NCBI RefSeq assembly: GCF_001436735.1
Contig: NZ_AYZE01000001.1
Location: forward strand, 1 to 64,000
Length of the DNA: 64,000 bases
Direction of reading: 5' to 3'
Source: Liquorilactobacillus cacaonum DSM 21116
GTDB lineage: Bacteria > Bacillota > Bacilli > Lactobacillales > Lactobacillaceae
Position 1 is the first letter of the stretch; the number at the start of each line of letters is the position of its first letter. A program made the position numbers and the translations under genes. Below, piece after piece: positions 39,586 through 48,856 of the stretch. The notes beneath the pieces were generated by a model that saw only the letters and a list, made by a program, of their open reading frames with translations, was not told the origin of the DNA and made no database searches.

Positions 39586-40071
39586 ACATAGTATGAACTT
39601 GATATTTATGAACACAGGCTTAATCAGTTTGGTAGAAATTTCACACTCAGCGAATAACAGAGTGAGAAAAAGTTGCTGACACGAGATTGTAAATAATGTG
39701 GTATTTAACAGCTAATTTTTAATTAACAGGAATATTATAAAAGACTAGATCAGAATATGACTTTTGATTTAGTCTTTTTTTTTCGTAAAATATAGAAGTG
39801 AATTATTATTTGAGTCCTTAAAAAGTCATTAGGTTGTTATCGAGATAATGAATAATTGGTAATTTATGTGAAATTCAGCAACTAGTTTAGCTTTTCAATA
39901 AATATTTAAGAATAAAATGCTTAAATTAAGATGTTTTTAATTGAAACGGTCCCAGCTATCTTGTAATATAAAAAGAGGCATGTTTTTTGTGCTCAAAGTT
40001 GGTGTGCCAAAAATTTAGGCACTTTGTTGTGGATTATATTGACTTGATAATCGAGTGGAGATTTTATAAAA
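39586..40071 (+). other. intergenic region before murA
   Basis: It contains a terminator at 39738-39783 and, in the likely murA leader, a GTGCC/GGCAC hairpin (40004-40022) followed by TTTG. AT-rich and otherwise featureless; I see no further gene. Confidence 0.5.
39738..39783 (+). terminator. terminator of the 59-residue protein gene
   Basis: AAAAGACTAGATCA pairs with TTGATTTAGTCTTTT (one G-U pair) and is followed by a T run of nine. Confidence 0.8.
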
Positions 40072-41334
40072 ATGAAAAAAATGATTATTAGAGGAGGGCA
40101 AAAACTGTCAGGCAAAGTCACGATTGGCGGAGCGAAAAATAGTACAGTTGCCCTTATACCGGCTGCTATTTTAGCAGATACATCGGTAAAATTTGATTCT
40201 GTACCAGATATTTTGGATGTACACAATTTGATGTTGATTTTGGAATCAATGAATGTGAAGTCGCTTTTTAATAAAGGTGAACTGGAAATTGATCCAACTA
40301 AAATAGAAAATGTTCCTCTACCTGGTGGTGCGATTAAAAGTTTACGCGCATCATATTATTTTATGGGGGCTTTGTTAGGCAAATTTGGGGAAGCAATTGT
40401 TGGTTTTCCTGGTGGAGATAATATTGGACCAAGACCAATTGACCAGCATATTAAGGGCTTTAGAGCTTTAGGAGCTCAGGTTGTTGAGGAAAATGATGCT
40501 GTTAGAATTACCACTGGAGAAAATGGATTACAAGGTGCGCGGATTTTTTTTGATATTGTCTCTGTTGGTGCAACTATTAATGTTCTTTTAGCCGCGGTTA
40601 AAGCAAAAGGTACTACAATTATTGAAAATGCCGCAAAGGAACCTGAAATTGTAGATCTAGCTACTTTTTTAAACAATATGGGCGCACAAATCCGCGGAGC
40701 AGGAACAGATGTTATTAGAATAAAGGGAGTTTCAAAATTAGAGGCTACAAATACACATACTATCATTCCAGATAGAATTGAAGCTGGAACCTATTTAGCG
40801 TTTGCGGCTGCAAACGGAGAAGGTGTGTTGGTGAAAAATGTTATTACTGAACATTTGGAACCATTTATTGCTAAACTTGTGGAGATGGGAATATATTTGG
40901 AAGTAAATGAGGATAGTATTTATGTTAATAGCGGCGAAAATCTAACACCTGTAACTGTTAAGACGTCACCGTTTCCTGGATTTGCTACAGATTTACAACA
41001 ACCAATAACGCCATTATTAATGAAAGCTAATGGGGAAAGTAAGATTATCGATACATTGTATCCAGAAAGAATTAAGCATATTGCTGAAATGCAAAAAATG
41101 GGAGCAATGATTTCAAGTCGGGATGGTGTAATTACAATTGGACATTCTAACAACTTAAGAGGTGCAACTGTGAAGGCAAGTGAAATTAGGGCTGGGGTTG
41201 CTCTTCTTGGATTGGCACTAATGTCTAAGGGAGTTACAACAATAACACACGCAGACAATATTTTACGTGGGTATGAGCGAATAATTGATAAATTGCGTGG
41301 ATTAAATGTTGAAATTGAAATAGTTGACGAATAG
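40072..41334 (+). CDS. murA: UDP-N-acetylglucosamine 1-carboxyvinyltransferase (MurA, Cys-to-Asp type)
   Basis: First committed step of peptidoglycan synthesis: transfers enolpyruvate from PEP to UDP-GlcNAc. The 420-residue protein has [30 protein letters not shown] and [11 protein letters not shown]. The active-site loop reads [19 protein letters not shown]. Asp116 stands where the fosfomycin-reactive Cys (E. coli Cys115) normally is. Such Asp enzymes work but are not alkylated by fosfomycin. Firmicutes often carry two paralogues; I cannot tell murA from murZ here. It is directly followed by rho. Confidence 0.95.
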   Translation: MKKMIIRGGQKLSGKVTIGGAKNSTVALIPAAILADTSVKFDSVPDILDVHNLMLILESMNVKSLFNKGELEIDPTKIENVPLPGGAIKSLRASYYFMGALLGKFGEAIVGFPGGDNIGPRPIDQHIKGFRALGAQVVEENDAVRITTGENGLQGARIFFDIVSVGATINVLLAAVKAKGTTIIENAAKEPEIVDLATFLNNMGAQIRGAGTDVIRIKGVSKLEATNTHTIIPDRIEAGTYLAFAAANGEGVLVKNVITEHLEPFIAKLVEMGIYLEVNEDSIYVNSGENLTPVTVKTSPFPGFATDLQQPITPLLMKANGESKIIDTLYPERIKHIAEMQKMGAMISSRDGVITIGHSNNLRGATVKASEIRAGVALLGLALMSKGVTTITHADNILRGYERIIDKLRGLNVEIEIVDE

Positions 41335-41374
41335 TGAATAGATATCGATACTTTAAAGTAAAGGGGAAAAAACT

Positions 41375-42643
41375 ACGGAAAATTTAACATTAGTAGACTT
41401 AAAAAATAAAAATTTAAAAGAAATCTATTCTTTTGCACGCAAGTTTAAAATCCCTTATTACAGTCAAATGAATAAAAAAGAGCTATCCTTAGCAATTATT
41501 AGAGCTCAGGCACAAGAGCAAGGTTTTTATTATATGTCTGGGGTCTTAGATATATCGTTACAACAAGATGGCTTTGGTTTTTTACGGCCAATTAATTATG
41601 GACCTTCGCAAGAAGATATCTATATATCTTCGTCACAGATTAGACGTTTTGGGTTGCGCAACGGAGATATGGTTGCAGGAAAAGTACGGCCTCCTAAACC
41701 AAATGAACGTTATTATGGCATGATGCATGTTGATAGTGTTAATGGTAAACATCCAGAAGATGCCAAAGAAAGGCCACATTTTCCTGCGCTAACAGCCCTA
41801 TATCCAACTAAACAATTACGCTTAGAAACGGAGCATCCAATTTTATCGACACGAATATTGGATTTGTTTGCTCCAATTGGTTTTGGACAGCGAGGATTGA
41901 TTGTTGCACCACCAAAGGCTGGAAAAACAAGCTTATTGAAGGCAATTGCAAATGGGATTACTAGTAATTTCCCACAGGTTAAATTATTAGTATTATTAAT
42001 AGATGAACGTCCTGAAGAGGTTACGGATCTTGAGAGAACAATAGACGGAGAAGTTGTTTATTCAACTTTTGATCAGAAACCTGAAAATCACGTCAGGGTA
42101 TCTGAGCTTGTCTTAGAGCGTGCTATGAGGTTAGTTGAGGACAAACAAGATGTAGTAATTTTATTAGATTCGTTGACGAGACTAGCGAGAGCATACAATT
42201 TGGTGGTTCCTCCAAGTGGAAGAACACTTTCTGGTGGGATTGACCCAGCTGCTTTATTCAAGCCCAAAAAGTTTTTTGGAGCAGCCCGAAATATCGAAGA
42301 AGGTGGAAGTTTAACAATTTTAGCAACTTCACTTGTTGATACTGGAAGTCGTATGGATGATGTTATTTATGAAGAATTTAAAGGAACGGGTAATCAAGAA
42401 ATACAACTTGCCCGAGACTTGGCAGAACGGAGAATCTTTCCGGCTGTTGATTTAAAGAAGTCGGGTACTAGAAAAGAAGAGCTTTTACTTCCTGAAGAAA
42501 AATTGAACTTTATGTGGAATTTGCGCAAAGAACTAAATGGTGATATTGCAAGACAAGCAGAACAAGTGATTCTTGAAATGAAAAAAACAAAAGATAATAA
42601 TGATTTTATTGCTAAATTGGAGAGTAAGGTTAGAAAAAAATAA
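41375..42643 (+). CDS. rho: transcription termination factor Rho
   Basis: RNA-dependent hexameric ATPase ending transcription. The core shows GLIVAPPKAGKTSLLKAIA (P-loop), LLIDERPEEVTD (Walker B region) and the Q/R-loop region SLTRLARAYN. The N-terminal domain (ENLTLVDLKNKNLKEIYSFA) is encoded upstream of the first in-frame ATG (41468). Reading back from 41468, the frame has no ATG, GTG or TTG before a stop at about 41354. The best start is ACG 41375, 8 nt after AAAGGGG, matching the M-x-x-L-T-L start of homologues. Length 422 residues from there. Starting at 41468 would delete the N-terminal domain and has no ribosome site. Confidence 0.93.
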   Translation, partial: TENLTLVDLKNKNLKEIYSFARKFKIPYYSQMNKKELSLAIIRAQAQEQGFYYMSGVLDISLQQDGFGFLRPINYGPSQEDIYISSSQIRRFGLRNGDMVAGKVRPPKPNERYYGMMHVDSVNGKHPEDAKERPHFPALTALYPTKQLRLETEHPILSTRILDLFAPIGFGQRGLIVAPPKAGKTSLLKAIANGITSNFPQVKLLVLLIDERPEEVTDLERTIDGEVVYSTFDQKPENHVRVSELVLERAMRLVEDKQDVVILLDSLTRLARAYNLVVPPSGRTLSGGIDPAALFKPKKFFGAARNIEEGGSLTILATSLVDTGSRMDDVIYEEFKGTGNQEIQLARDLAERRIFPAVDLKKSGTRKEELLLPEEKLNFMWNLRKELNGDIARQAEQVILEMKKTKDNNDFIAKLESKVRKK

Positions 42644-42656
42644 ATAGGATTGATAA

Positions 42657-42685
42657 TTGCTTATCTCTTTTATTTGTGTTAAAAT
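42657..42685 (+). promoter_or_regulatory. rpmE2 promoter
   Basis: TTGCTT (42657-42662), 17-bp spacer, TAAAAT (42680-42685). A small CTGAC/GTCAG hairpin (42714-42735) lies in the leader just before the Shine-Dalgarno AGGAGAG and could modulate translation. Confidence 0.65.
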
Positions 42686-42753
42686 GCTTATTGTTGTTGT
42701 ACAAATGATTAACTCTGACGCAGCAAATGAGTCAGGGCAAAGGAGAGTATAAA

Positions 42754-43011
42754 ATGAGACCAGGAATTCATCCAGACTATCATGAAGTTGTTTTCTTAGA
42801 TTCATCTACAGGATACAAGTTTATCTCAGGTTCAACTAAGAACTCAGCAGAAACAATCGAATGGGAAGATGGGAATACATACCCATTAATTCGTGTTGAA
42901 ATTTCAAGTGATTCACATCCATTCTACACAGGTCGTCAGAAGTTCACGCAAGCAGACGGACGTGTTGATCGTTTCAATAAAAAATATGGTTTTGCAAATA
43001 AGGAAGACTAA
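42754..43011 (+). CDS. rpmE2: 50S ribosomal protein L31 type B
   Basis: An 85-residue L31 of the zinc-independent (C-minus) type: no CxxC motifs, with [20 protein letters not shown] and [21 protein letters not shown] 42754 follows AGGAGAG; a start nine codons earlier lies before that site. Own promoter and terminator. Confidence 0.96.
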   Translation: MRPGIHPDYHEVVFLDSSTGYKFISGSTKNSAETIEWEDGNTYPLIRVEISSDSHPFYTGRQKFTQADGRVDRFNKKYGFANKED

Positions 43012-43052
43012 TTTTTTGTTGTATACAGTTACAGGCTAGATACGTAACTAGT

Positions 43053-43094
43053 AAAAAGGCTATGTCAAATTTTATTTTGACGTAGCCTTTTTTG
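43053..43094 (+). terminator. terminator of rpmE2
   Basis: AAAAAGGCTATGTCAAA pairs with TTTGACGTAGCCTTTTT (G-U allowed), ending in six T. Confidence 0.85.
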
Positions 43095-43219
43095 CTGAAT
43101 TAAATTTAAAAATTAAGAACAAGTTCATAGTTTATTCAGATAAACATGAATTATAAGAACATTTGGTTTGTGGGTCGTAATTTTTTAATCATGTGATTAA
43201 GCTGACTTGTGGTAGTTGT

Positions 43220-44440
43220 CTAATTATGTTTTTTTGTCGCGAAAACAACCCATATGAATCCGGTAAAAATAATAACTGCTGTGGAAAAGAAAACAGCATT
43301 GTAGCTCCAATAACCAGAAATCGTGGAACCTAGCAATGGACCCATAACATTGCCAAGAGCTTGGAAGGATTGATTGTAACTAAAAATTCTACCAGTTGCA
43401 TTTGGAGGGGTGTTCTTGGCCAAAAGTGTTTGAACTGCAGGAATTAAAGCAGCATCGGAGACGCCAATCAATAAGCGTAAAAAGCCAAATTGCCAAACAT
43501 TAGTTACCAGAGACATTGGGATAAAAACGCAGGTTGCAAATAGCATTCCAATTTTAAGTATTCTTGCGGTCCCGATTTTGTCTCCGAGTTCACCAAAGCG
43601 AGGAGCAGCTATTAATGTAGCAAGACCGGGCAAAGATGCAACAATTCCACTTGCAATTGTAATTGGTCCAGAATTTTTCATAAGTTCTCGAACGTATAGA
43701 CTAATAATTGGACTTATTGAAAAATTTCCTAGTTGAATTATTAAAGTAGCAACGAGCATACCGATAATGATTCTTTTATTTTTTAATTGACTGAAAACTT
43801 GCATGGAATTTTGGACATCGGCTTTTTTCACAGGTTCAAAATCTTCGTGAACAAAAAAAAGGCTTAGTAAGAAAACAAGGAATAAAATAATTCCGGTGAT
43901 GATGAATGTTGGACGATAACCAAAAAGCGAAGCAATCACACCACCAACTAACGGGCCGAAAAGTGTACCTGTAATGTTTCCAGTAATTAAAATTCCCAGT
44001 GCTTTACCGCTATTTTTTTTAGGAGTTTCTGTTGCAATTAAAGCATTAGAATTACTGACGTAGCCCGAAAAAACTCCTTGTAGCAGTCTTAGTAATATAA
44101 GTTGGTAGACATTGGAAACAAAACCCATTAATGCAATGACAATTGACATTCCAAATGCTGCACGTAGTAACATTAATTTTCGACCTTTACGATCTGCTAA
44201 CTTACCCCATAAAGGGGAAACAAAGGCCATTACGATGAACATAGCGGAATATGTTAAACCACTATATAAGTTCAACTGCCTTTTTGAAAATTCTCCAAGA
44301 GTATCTATATATAATGGAAGAAATGGCATGACTAGACTGAAACCAATTCCAGTCATAAAAGTTCCAAACCATAGAACTAATAAATTTTTTTCCCATGTTT
44401 CTTTCTTTCTGAAGAATAGTTTATTTATTTTATTACGCAT
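43220..44440 (-). CDS. MFS transporter, multidrug efflux type (DHA1)
   Basis: A 406-residue protein with 12 predicted helices. The MFS motif between helices 2 and 3 is GKLADRKGRKLMLL, and motif C-like GTLFGPLVGG is in helix 5, typical of drug/proton antiporters such as PmrA-type pumps. Substrate unknown. Divergent to the NCS2 permease gene, with promoters in the 200-bp interval. No regulator is adjacent. Confidence 0.88.
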   Translation of the reverse strand: MRNKINKLFFRKKETWEKNLLVLWFGTFMTGIGFSLVMPFLPLYIDTLGEFSKRQLNLYSGLTYSAMFIVMAFVSPLWGKLADRKGRKLMLLRAAFGMSIVIALMGFVSNVYQLILLRLLQGVFSGYVSNSNALIATETPKKNSGKALGILITGNITGTLFGPLVGGVIASLFGYRPTFIITGIILFLVFLLSLFFVHEDFEPVKKADVQNSMQVFSQLKNKRIIIGMLVATLIIQLGNFSISPIISLYVRELMKNSGPITIASGIVASLPGLATLIAAPRFGELGDKIGTARILKIGMLFATCVFIPMSLVTNVWQFGFLRLLIGVSDAALIPAVQTLLAKNTPPNATGRIFSYNQSFQALGNVMGPLLGSTISGYWSYNAVFFSTAVIIFTGFIWVVFATKKHN

Positions 44441-44522
44441 AACTCCATCTCTTTTCTTTTGGTCAATATTATATTCTCTCCGAAATTTTAGAAGATAGCA
44501 AGCTAATCTTTCTTTTTTTAAT

Positions 44523-44535
44523 AAAGCCGAACATT
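44523..44535 (+). promoter_or_regulatory. PurBox upstream of the purine permease
   Basis: AAAGCCGAACATT matches the PurBox AWWWCCGAACWWT at all but one position. An inverted PurBox-like AATGTTCGTGAAA follows at 44617-44629, either side of the promoter. PurR (encoded at 21.8 kb) is the expected ligand. Confidence 0.7.
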
Positions 44536-44556
44536 TATGAGAGAATCAGTTTGTTA

Positions 44557-44585
44557 TTTACATTTTTTTTTCAATGTAGTATATT
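44557..44585 (+). promoter_or_regulatory. promoter of the NCS2 permease gene
   Basis: TTTACA (44557-44562), 17-bp spacer, TATATT (44580-44585), lying between the two PurBox-like sites. Confidence 0.7.
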
Positions 44586-44642
44586 ATTAACGGGTTTTAT
44601 AAAAAAAGCGGATTTTAATGTTCGTGAAAAGGGGTAAGTACT

Positions 44643-45950
44643 TTGAAAGAGAAAATCGAATCTTATTTTCAAATTAATGAATTAGGATCGACTATTGGTC
44701 GTGAACTATTGGCCGGATTTACCACATTTATTTCTATGGCATACATTCTTTTTGTTAATCCTAGTGTTTTAGGTGACTCAGGAATGGACAAGGGAGCTGT
44801 ATTCACGGCTACAGCAATTGCGAGTGCAATTGGATGTATTTTAATGGGACTATATGCAAAATATCCAATTGCGACAGCTCCAGCACTTGGAATTAATGCA
44901 TTTTTTACGTATTCAGTTTGTATAGGGATGAAGGTTCCTTGGCAAACAGCTTTAGCAGGTGTTTTTGTGGCATCAGTTATATTCTTGCTAATTACGATTT
45001 TTAAACTGCGTGAATTAATTATCGATGCAATTCCTGCCAATTTAAAATATGCAATTTCTGCTGGTATAGGATTGTTTATTGCTTTTATAGGGTTAGAAGA
45101 TGGTGGAATAATTGTAGCAGATAAATCTACATTAGTCGCTTTGGGTAGTTTTTCTGGTACAACTTGGTTAACCATTTTTGGATTGATTGTTACTGCAATT
45201 TTATTAGTTCGCCGTATTCCAGGAAATATTTTTATTGGTATGGCAGCAACAGCGATTTTAGGAATTATTACTAATATGATTAAATTACCTAGTTCTGTAG
45301 TGTCTAGTGCTCCTAGCTTGAAACCAACTTTTTTAGTTGCATTACACCATATCGGTGATATTAATTCATTACAATTAGTTGTCGTTGTACTTACTTTCTT
45401 GTTGGTTACGTTCTTTGATACTGCTGGAACATTAGTTGGATTGGCTCAACAAGCTGGTTTTATGAAAGACAATAAGATGCCAAGAGTTGGTAAAGCATTA
45501 TTATCAGATTCAACAGCGATGACTGCTGGAGCTTTGCTAGGAACTTCACCTGTAGGAGCTTATGTTGAGTCCTCTGCTGGAATTGCTGTTGGTGGACGTT
45601 CAGGATTAACTGCAGTTGTAACAGGAATTTTATTTATTTTTGGAATGTTCTTTTCACCACTTTTGAGTGTCGTTACGAATCAAGTAACAGCACCAGCCTT
45701 AATTATTGTTGGAGTTTTGATGGCTCAGAACATGAAAAAAGTTGAGTGGGAAAAGATGGAAATTGCAATTCCTTCATTTCTTATTTTATTAGGAATGCCT
45801 CTAACTTATAGTATTTCTGATGGATTGGCACTTGGGATAATAGCATATCCAGTCACTATGATTGCTTCCAAAAGAGGAAAAGAAGTTCACCCGATTATGT
45901 ATATTTTATTCTTTGTGTTTATAGGTTTTTTCTGGATTTTAAATAATTAG
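44643..45950 (+). CDS. NCS2 family purine permease (adenine/hypoxanthine/guanine type)
   Basis: A 435-residue transporter with 12-14 membrane segments. The AzgA/PbuG-type NCS2 signatures are TTFISMAYILFVNPSVLG near the N terminus, FFDTAGTLVGLAQQAG, and TSPVGAYVESSAGIAVGGRSG. It imports purine bases by proton symport. TTG start 8 nt after AAAAGGGG. The PurBox and promoter upstream place it under PurR control, which fits a salvage role. Strong terminator follows. Confidence 0.92.
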   Translation: MKEKIESYFQINELGSTIGRELLAGFTTFISMAYILFVNPSVLGDSGMDKGAVFTATAIASAIGCILMGLYAKYPIATAPALGINAFFTYSVCIGMKVPWQTALAGVFVASVIFLLITIFKLRELIIDAIPANLKYAISAGIGLFIAFIGLEDGGIIVADKSTLVALGSFSGTTWLTIFGLIVTAILLVRRIPGNIFIGMAATAILGIITNMIKLPSSVVSSAPSLKPTFLVALHHIGDINSLQLVVVVLTFLLVTFFDTAGTLVGLAQQAGFMKDNKMPRVGKALLSDSTAMTAGALLGTSPVGAYVESSAGIAVGGRSGLTAVVTGILFIFGMFFSPLLSVVTNQVTAPALIIVGVLMAQNMKKVEWEKMEIAIPSFLILLGMPLTYSISDGLALGIIAYPVTMIASKRGKEVHPIMYILFFVFIGFFWILNN

Positions 45951-46017
45951 TGAAAAAAACGACCGATTGGAAGAGTTGGCTTACTAAAAGAATTTTCTGA
46001 CTATTCTAGTTAAATAG

Positions 46018-46060
46018 AGGGACTAAACCGAAATGATATGTTTCGATTTAGTCCCTTTTA
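46018..46060. terminator. terminator after the purine permease
   Basis: AGGGACTAAACCGAAA (46018-46033) pairs with TTTCGATTTAGTCCCT (46041-46056, one G-U), followed by TTTT. Confidence 0.85.
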
Positions 46061-46136
46061 ATACACTGACAGTTATTTTCTTTTTGCAGTGTATAGTTTT
46101 ATGTTTGGTGTAAAAAACAGCCAGAAAGACTTGGTT

Positions 46137-46274
46137 TTATCTTTCTATTTTTTTTGCATCAGCATCAAGGCGTGCAAAGCCTGATCCATCTTTTTTCACG
46201 GGATGTTTTGCGCGTTCCTCTAAGGCTTTGCGAGCCAATGCTTTCTTTTCTTCTTTACTCAACTTTTGTGACAT
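46137..46274 (-). CDS. small basic protein, 45 residues
   Basis: A highly charged 45-residue protein (LSKEEKKALARKALEERAKH, then DGSGFARLDADAKKIE). Not assigned to a function; short Lys/Glu/Ala-rich proteins ending like this recur in lactobacilli. GAGGCGATTACA precedes ATG 46274; a longer frame upstream lacks a site. Monocistronic, convergent to the permease gene. Confidence 0.65.
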   Translation of the reverse strand: MSQKLSKEEKKALARKALEERAKHPVKKDGSGFARLDADAKKIER

Positions 46275-46464
46275 TGTAATCGCCTCTTTTTTTGGAATCG
46301 ACACGTGGCTTTTGTCCCACAACTTTATTCTAGTCCAAAAGCCAAAGAAATTCAAAAAAATAATGATGTAAAAATAAGATCATTATATAAAATTTATCTT
46401 TTGTTGGAAAGCATCTACCTGTAAAATGGGTGGTATAAATAAAATTCGAATTGGAGATGAATAA

Positions 46465-46899
46465 ATGATTGCTTTTTATAGAACCAATGATCTAGAATCC
46501 ATAGTTTATAGGGATGCTCTTGAAATTAGAAAAAATGTTTTTGTGGTTGAACAAGGGGTTCCAGAAAATATGGAAATTGATAGCGAAGAATTAGCAGTGC
46601 ATTATGTGGGATATGTAGACTCTAAGGCAGTAGTAACAGCACGGACAGTTAATGAAGAAGATGGTGCTTGGCATATTCAACGAGTTGCGACTTTAAAAGA
46701 GTATCGTAGTAAAGGGTATGCTAAAGAAATAATGAAATGTATTGAAGAAATTGCAATAAATGAAGATATACATTATTTGACATTAGGAGCACAAGACCAA
46801 GCCCAGGATTTTTATATCAAGCTAGGTTTTAATGTTTCTGGAGAAGGATTTTATGATGCCGGAATTGCGCATCATAAAATGACAAAAACTCTACGTTGA
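46465..46899 (+). CDS. GNAT family N-acetyltransferase
   Basis: A 144-residue acetyltransferase resembling the ElaA/YjcF subgroup. It begins with RKNVFVVEQGVPENMEID, has the acetyl-CoA site RVATLKEYRSKGYAKEI, and the C-terminal YIKLGFNVSGEGFYDAGIAH. TTGGAGATG precedes the ATG. Acceptor unknown. Its stop codon overlaps the -35 box of the following RNA gene. Confidence 0.88.
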   Translation: MIAFYRTNDLESIVYRDALEIRKNVFVVEQGVPENMEIDSEELAVHYVGYVDSKAVVTARTVNEEDGAWHIQRVATLKEYRSKGYAKEIMKCIEEIAINEDIHYLTLGAQDQAQDFYIKLGFNVSGEGFYDAGIAHHKMTKTLR

Positions 46900-46923
46900 T
46901 TTATTGGAAAGTTATGTTATAAT
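46896..46923 (+). promoter_or_regulatory. promoter of the noncoding RNA gene
   Basis: TTGATT (46896-46901), 16-bp spacer, TATAAT (46918-46923). No coding frame with a ribosome binding site follows. Confidence 0.75.
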
Positions 46924-46929
46924 AATTTT

Positions 46930-47131
46930 ATGCGATGAGTCGAAGTAATCAGACGAATTTATTCGTTCCGCTGTGGCGGCTAGTGATTTTTTTCGAACGG
47001 GACACATATACTGGCGGATTTCCAGTGTGTTTGTAGGTGTTCATTGTGGAGTGACCCTACTATCACTTTAAGTAGTGATACCGGTTAATAAGCCATAACA
47101 AAACATTAGTTTTTGTTATGGCTTATTTTTT
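46930..47131 (+). ncRNA. independent noncoding RNA gene of about 200 nt, unclassified
   Basis: Bounded by a consensus-like promoter and a 14-bp terminator. Hairpins seen in order: TTCGTTC/GAACGGG enclosing CCGC-TGTG-GCGG; ACACA..ACTGG / CCAGT..GTGT; GTAGG..TCA / TGA..CCTAC; TATCACT/AGTGATA; then the terminator. The GTGAT and ATCAC segments could also pair at long range. I looked for and did not find the cores of RNase P, tmRNA, SRP RNA, T-box or a rod-like 6S. It may be a known lactobacillus RNA class I cannot name, or a new one. Confidence 0.7.
47090..47131 (+). terminator. terminator of the noncoding RNA
   Basis: AAGCCATAACAAAA (47090-47103) pairs perfectly with TTTTGTTATGGCTT (47111-47124), followed by ATTTTTT. 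Confidence 0.9.
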
Positions 47132-47366
47132 AAATTATGGATTAAAAAAATACCGCAGAATATAATTTAGATTTGTGCCTTTAATGTGGTATAACTGGCT
47201 TTATAATATTAAACAAATTTGCTATGATATGGAAAAGGATATTCGTTGGTTAGCCTTACTTGATGTGTTGCTATTTTTAATAGTGTATGGAATTACTTAA
47301 AGTTTAGGTAGTAATTAATTAGAGTTGAACTGACAATTTTTTAATATAATTATGGAGGAATTTACA

Positions 47367-47924
47367 ATGATTTGGATTATTATTATTGTGGTTATTGTAT
47401 TGCTTATTTTGGGATATGTCGCTCTTTATAATGGGTTACAAACTGCTAAGGTATATACAGAAGAATCTTGGAGCCAAATTGATGTACAGCTTAAGCGGAG
47501 AAATGATTTAATACCTAACCTTGTGGAGACAACAAAAGGTTATGCTAAGCATGAAAAAGAGACCTTTGCTAAGGTAGTTGAATTAAGGAATCAAATGGTT
47601 CAATTACCTGCAGATGCACATGAGGAAAAAATGGAGGTTTCTAATCAACTTTCAGGGACATTAAAGTCTATTTTTGCGTTAGCAGAAAGTTACCCTGATT
47701 TAAAAGCTAACCAAGAATTTACGAAGTTGATGGAAGAACTAACGAATACAGAAAATAAGATTGCATATTCACGTCAGCTATTTAATTCTTCAGCCGCTTC
47801 ATATAATCAAAAACTGATGACATTTCCTTCCAATATGGTTGCAAAAGCACATGGCTTGGAAAAGGTTAATTATTTAGAAGTTCCAGCCGAGGAAAAGATT
47901 GCACCTAAAGTGTCATTTGAATAA
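47367..47924 (+). CDS. lemA: LemA family protein
   Basis: A 185-residue protein with one N-terminal transmembrane helix (MIWIIIIVVIVLLILGYVAL) and a helical-bundle domain. ESWSQIDVQLKRRNDLIPNLVETTKGYAKHE is the LemA signature. GGAGG lies 8 nt before ATG 47367. It is followed 24 bp later by htpX, the usual pairing, which suggests a joint membrane protein quality-control role. The molecular role of LemA is not defined. Confidence 0.93.
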   Translation: MIWIIIIVVIVLLILGYVALYNGLQTAKVYTEESWSQIDVQLKRRNDLIPNLVETTKGYAKHEKETFAKVVELRNQMVQLPADAHEEKMEVSNQLSGTLKSIFALAESYPDLKANQEFTKLMEELTNTENKIAYSRQLFNSSAASYNQKLMTFPSNMVAKAHGLEKVNYLEVPAEEKIAPKVSFE

Positions 47925-47948
47925 AATTTTGTTGAAGGAGTTTTGAAG

Positions 47949-48827
47949 ATGTTATTTCAGCAAATAGCACGAAACAAAAGAAGAACATTGTATGTAATGA
48001 TTGCTTTTTTTCTATTAGTAATTTTGATAGGTGCTTCGATTGGTTATGTTTTTTTTAATAGCACTGGCGCGGGAATTTTATTAGCTGCTGTTATTGGTAC
48101 TTTTTATATGTTGTCTATGCTTGCACGTTCAACTGATATTGTAATGGGGATGAATAATGCGAAGGAAATTAAACAAGAGAGTGATTTCCCTGAATTATGG
48201 CATATTATTGAGGATATGGCACTGGTAGGTAAAGTTCCTATGCCAAGAGTATTTACAATTGATGATGAAAGTCCAAATGCATTTGCGACAGGCAGAGACC
48301 CTGAACATTCTGCTGTTGCAGTTACTAAAGGGTTGCTTACACGACTAAATCGTGAAGAATTAGAAGGGGTAGTAGCTCACGAAGTTTCACATATTAGAAA
48401 CTATGATATTCGGTTGCAAACAACCGCTTTGGCTCTTGTTTCTGTAATTTCAGCATTGGTGAATATTGGTTATAATTCTTTTTGGTGGGGAGGAGACCGT
48501 AGAAGAGACAATGACAAAAATGGGATAGCGGTATTACTGTCAATTGTTTTGCTAATACTTGGGCCAATAGCTGCTTCTTTGGCACAAATGGCATTATCGC
48601 GTAATCGCGAATTTCTTGCTGATGCATCTGCGATAGAGTTGACTCGTAATCCACAAGGACTTATTAGTGCACTTGAAAAGATTTCTAGTAGTGAACCAAT
48701 GCAATCAGCAGATCCTAGTAGCTCTTCTTTGTATATTGCGAATCCGTTTAAAGGCGATTCGTGGACTCACCTATTTGATACACATCCCCCGACAGATGAA
48801 CGAATTGCTCGGTTAAAGAAAATGTAA
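47949..48827 (+). CDS. htpX: HtpX-type membrane zinc metalloprotease
   Basis: A 292-residue M48 peptidase acting on membrane proteins. Two N-terminal helices (18-38 and 44-60) precede the zinc site [13 protein letters not shown] (HEVSH); another helix pair follows. The third-ligand region is [21 protein letters not shown] lies 8 nt before ATG 47949. Downstream of lemA, same operon. Confidence 0.95.
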   Translation: MLFQQIARNKRRTLYVMIAFFLLVILIGASIGYVFFNSTGAGILLAAVIGTFYMLSMLARSTDIVMGMNNAKEIKQESDFPELWHIIEDMALVGKVPMPRVFTIDDESPNAFATGRDPEHSAVAVTKGLLTRLNREELEGVVAHEVSHIRNYDIRLQTTALALVSVISALVNIGYNSFWWGGDRRRDNDKNGIAVLLSIVLLILGPIAASLAQMALSRNREFLADASAIELTRNPQGLISALEKISSSEPMQSADPSSSSLYIANPFKGDSWTHLFDTHPPTDERIARLKKM

Positions 48828-48856
48828 TATTTTATAAGTAGAATAGAGGATTGGTA

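Noticed and set aside
44669-45175. Minus-strand open frame of 168 codons inside the NCS2 permease gene.
   Set aside because: Antisense to conserved transporter coding sequence, with no promoter or Shine-Dalgarno.
47184-47300. A 38-codon frame (MWYNWLYNIKQICY...) with a hydrophobic C terminus between the noncoding RNA and lemA.
   Set aside because: No Shine-Dalgarno before its ATG and no sign of independent control. It is more likely part of the AT-rich lemA upstream region, though conservation would change this view.
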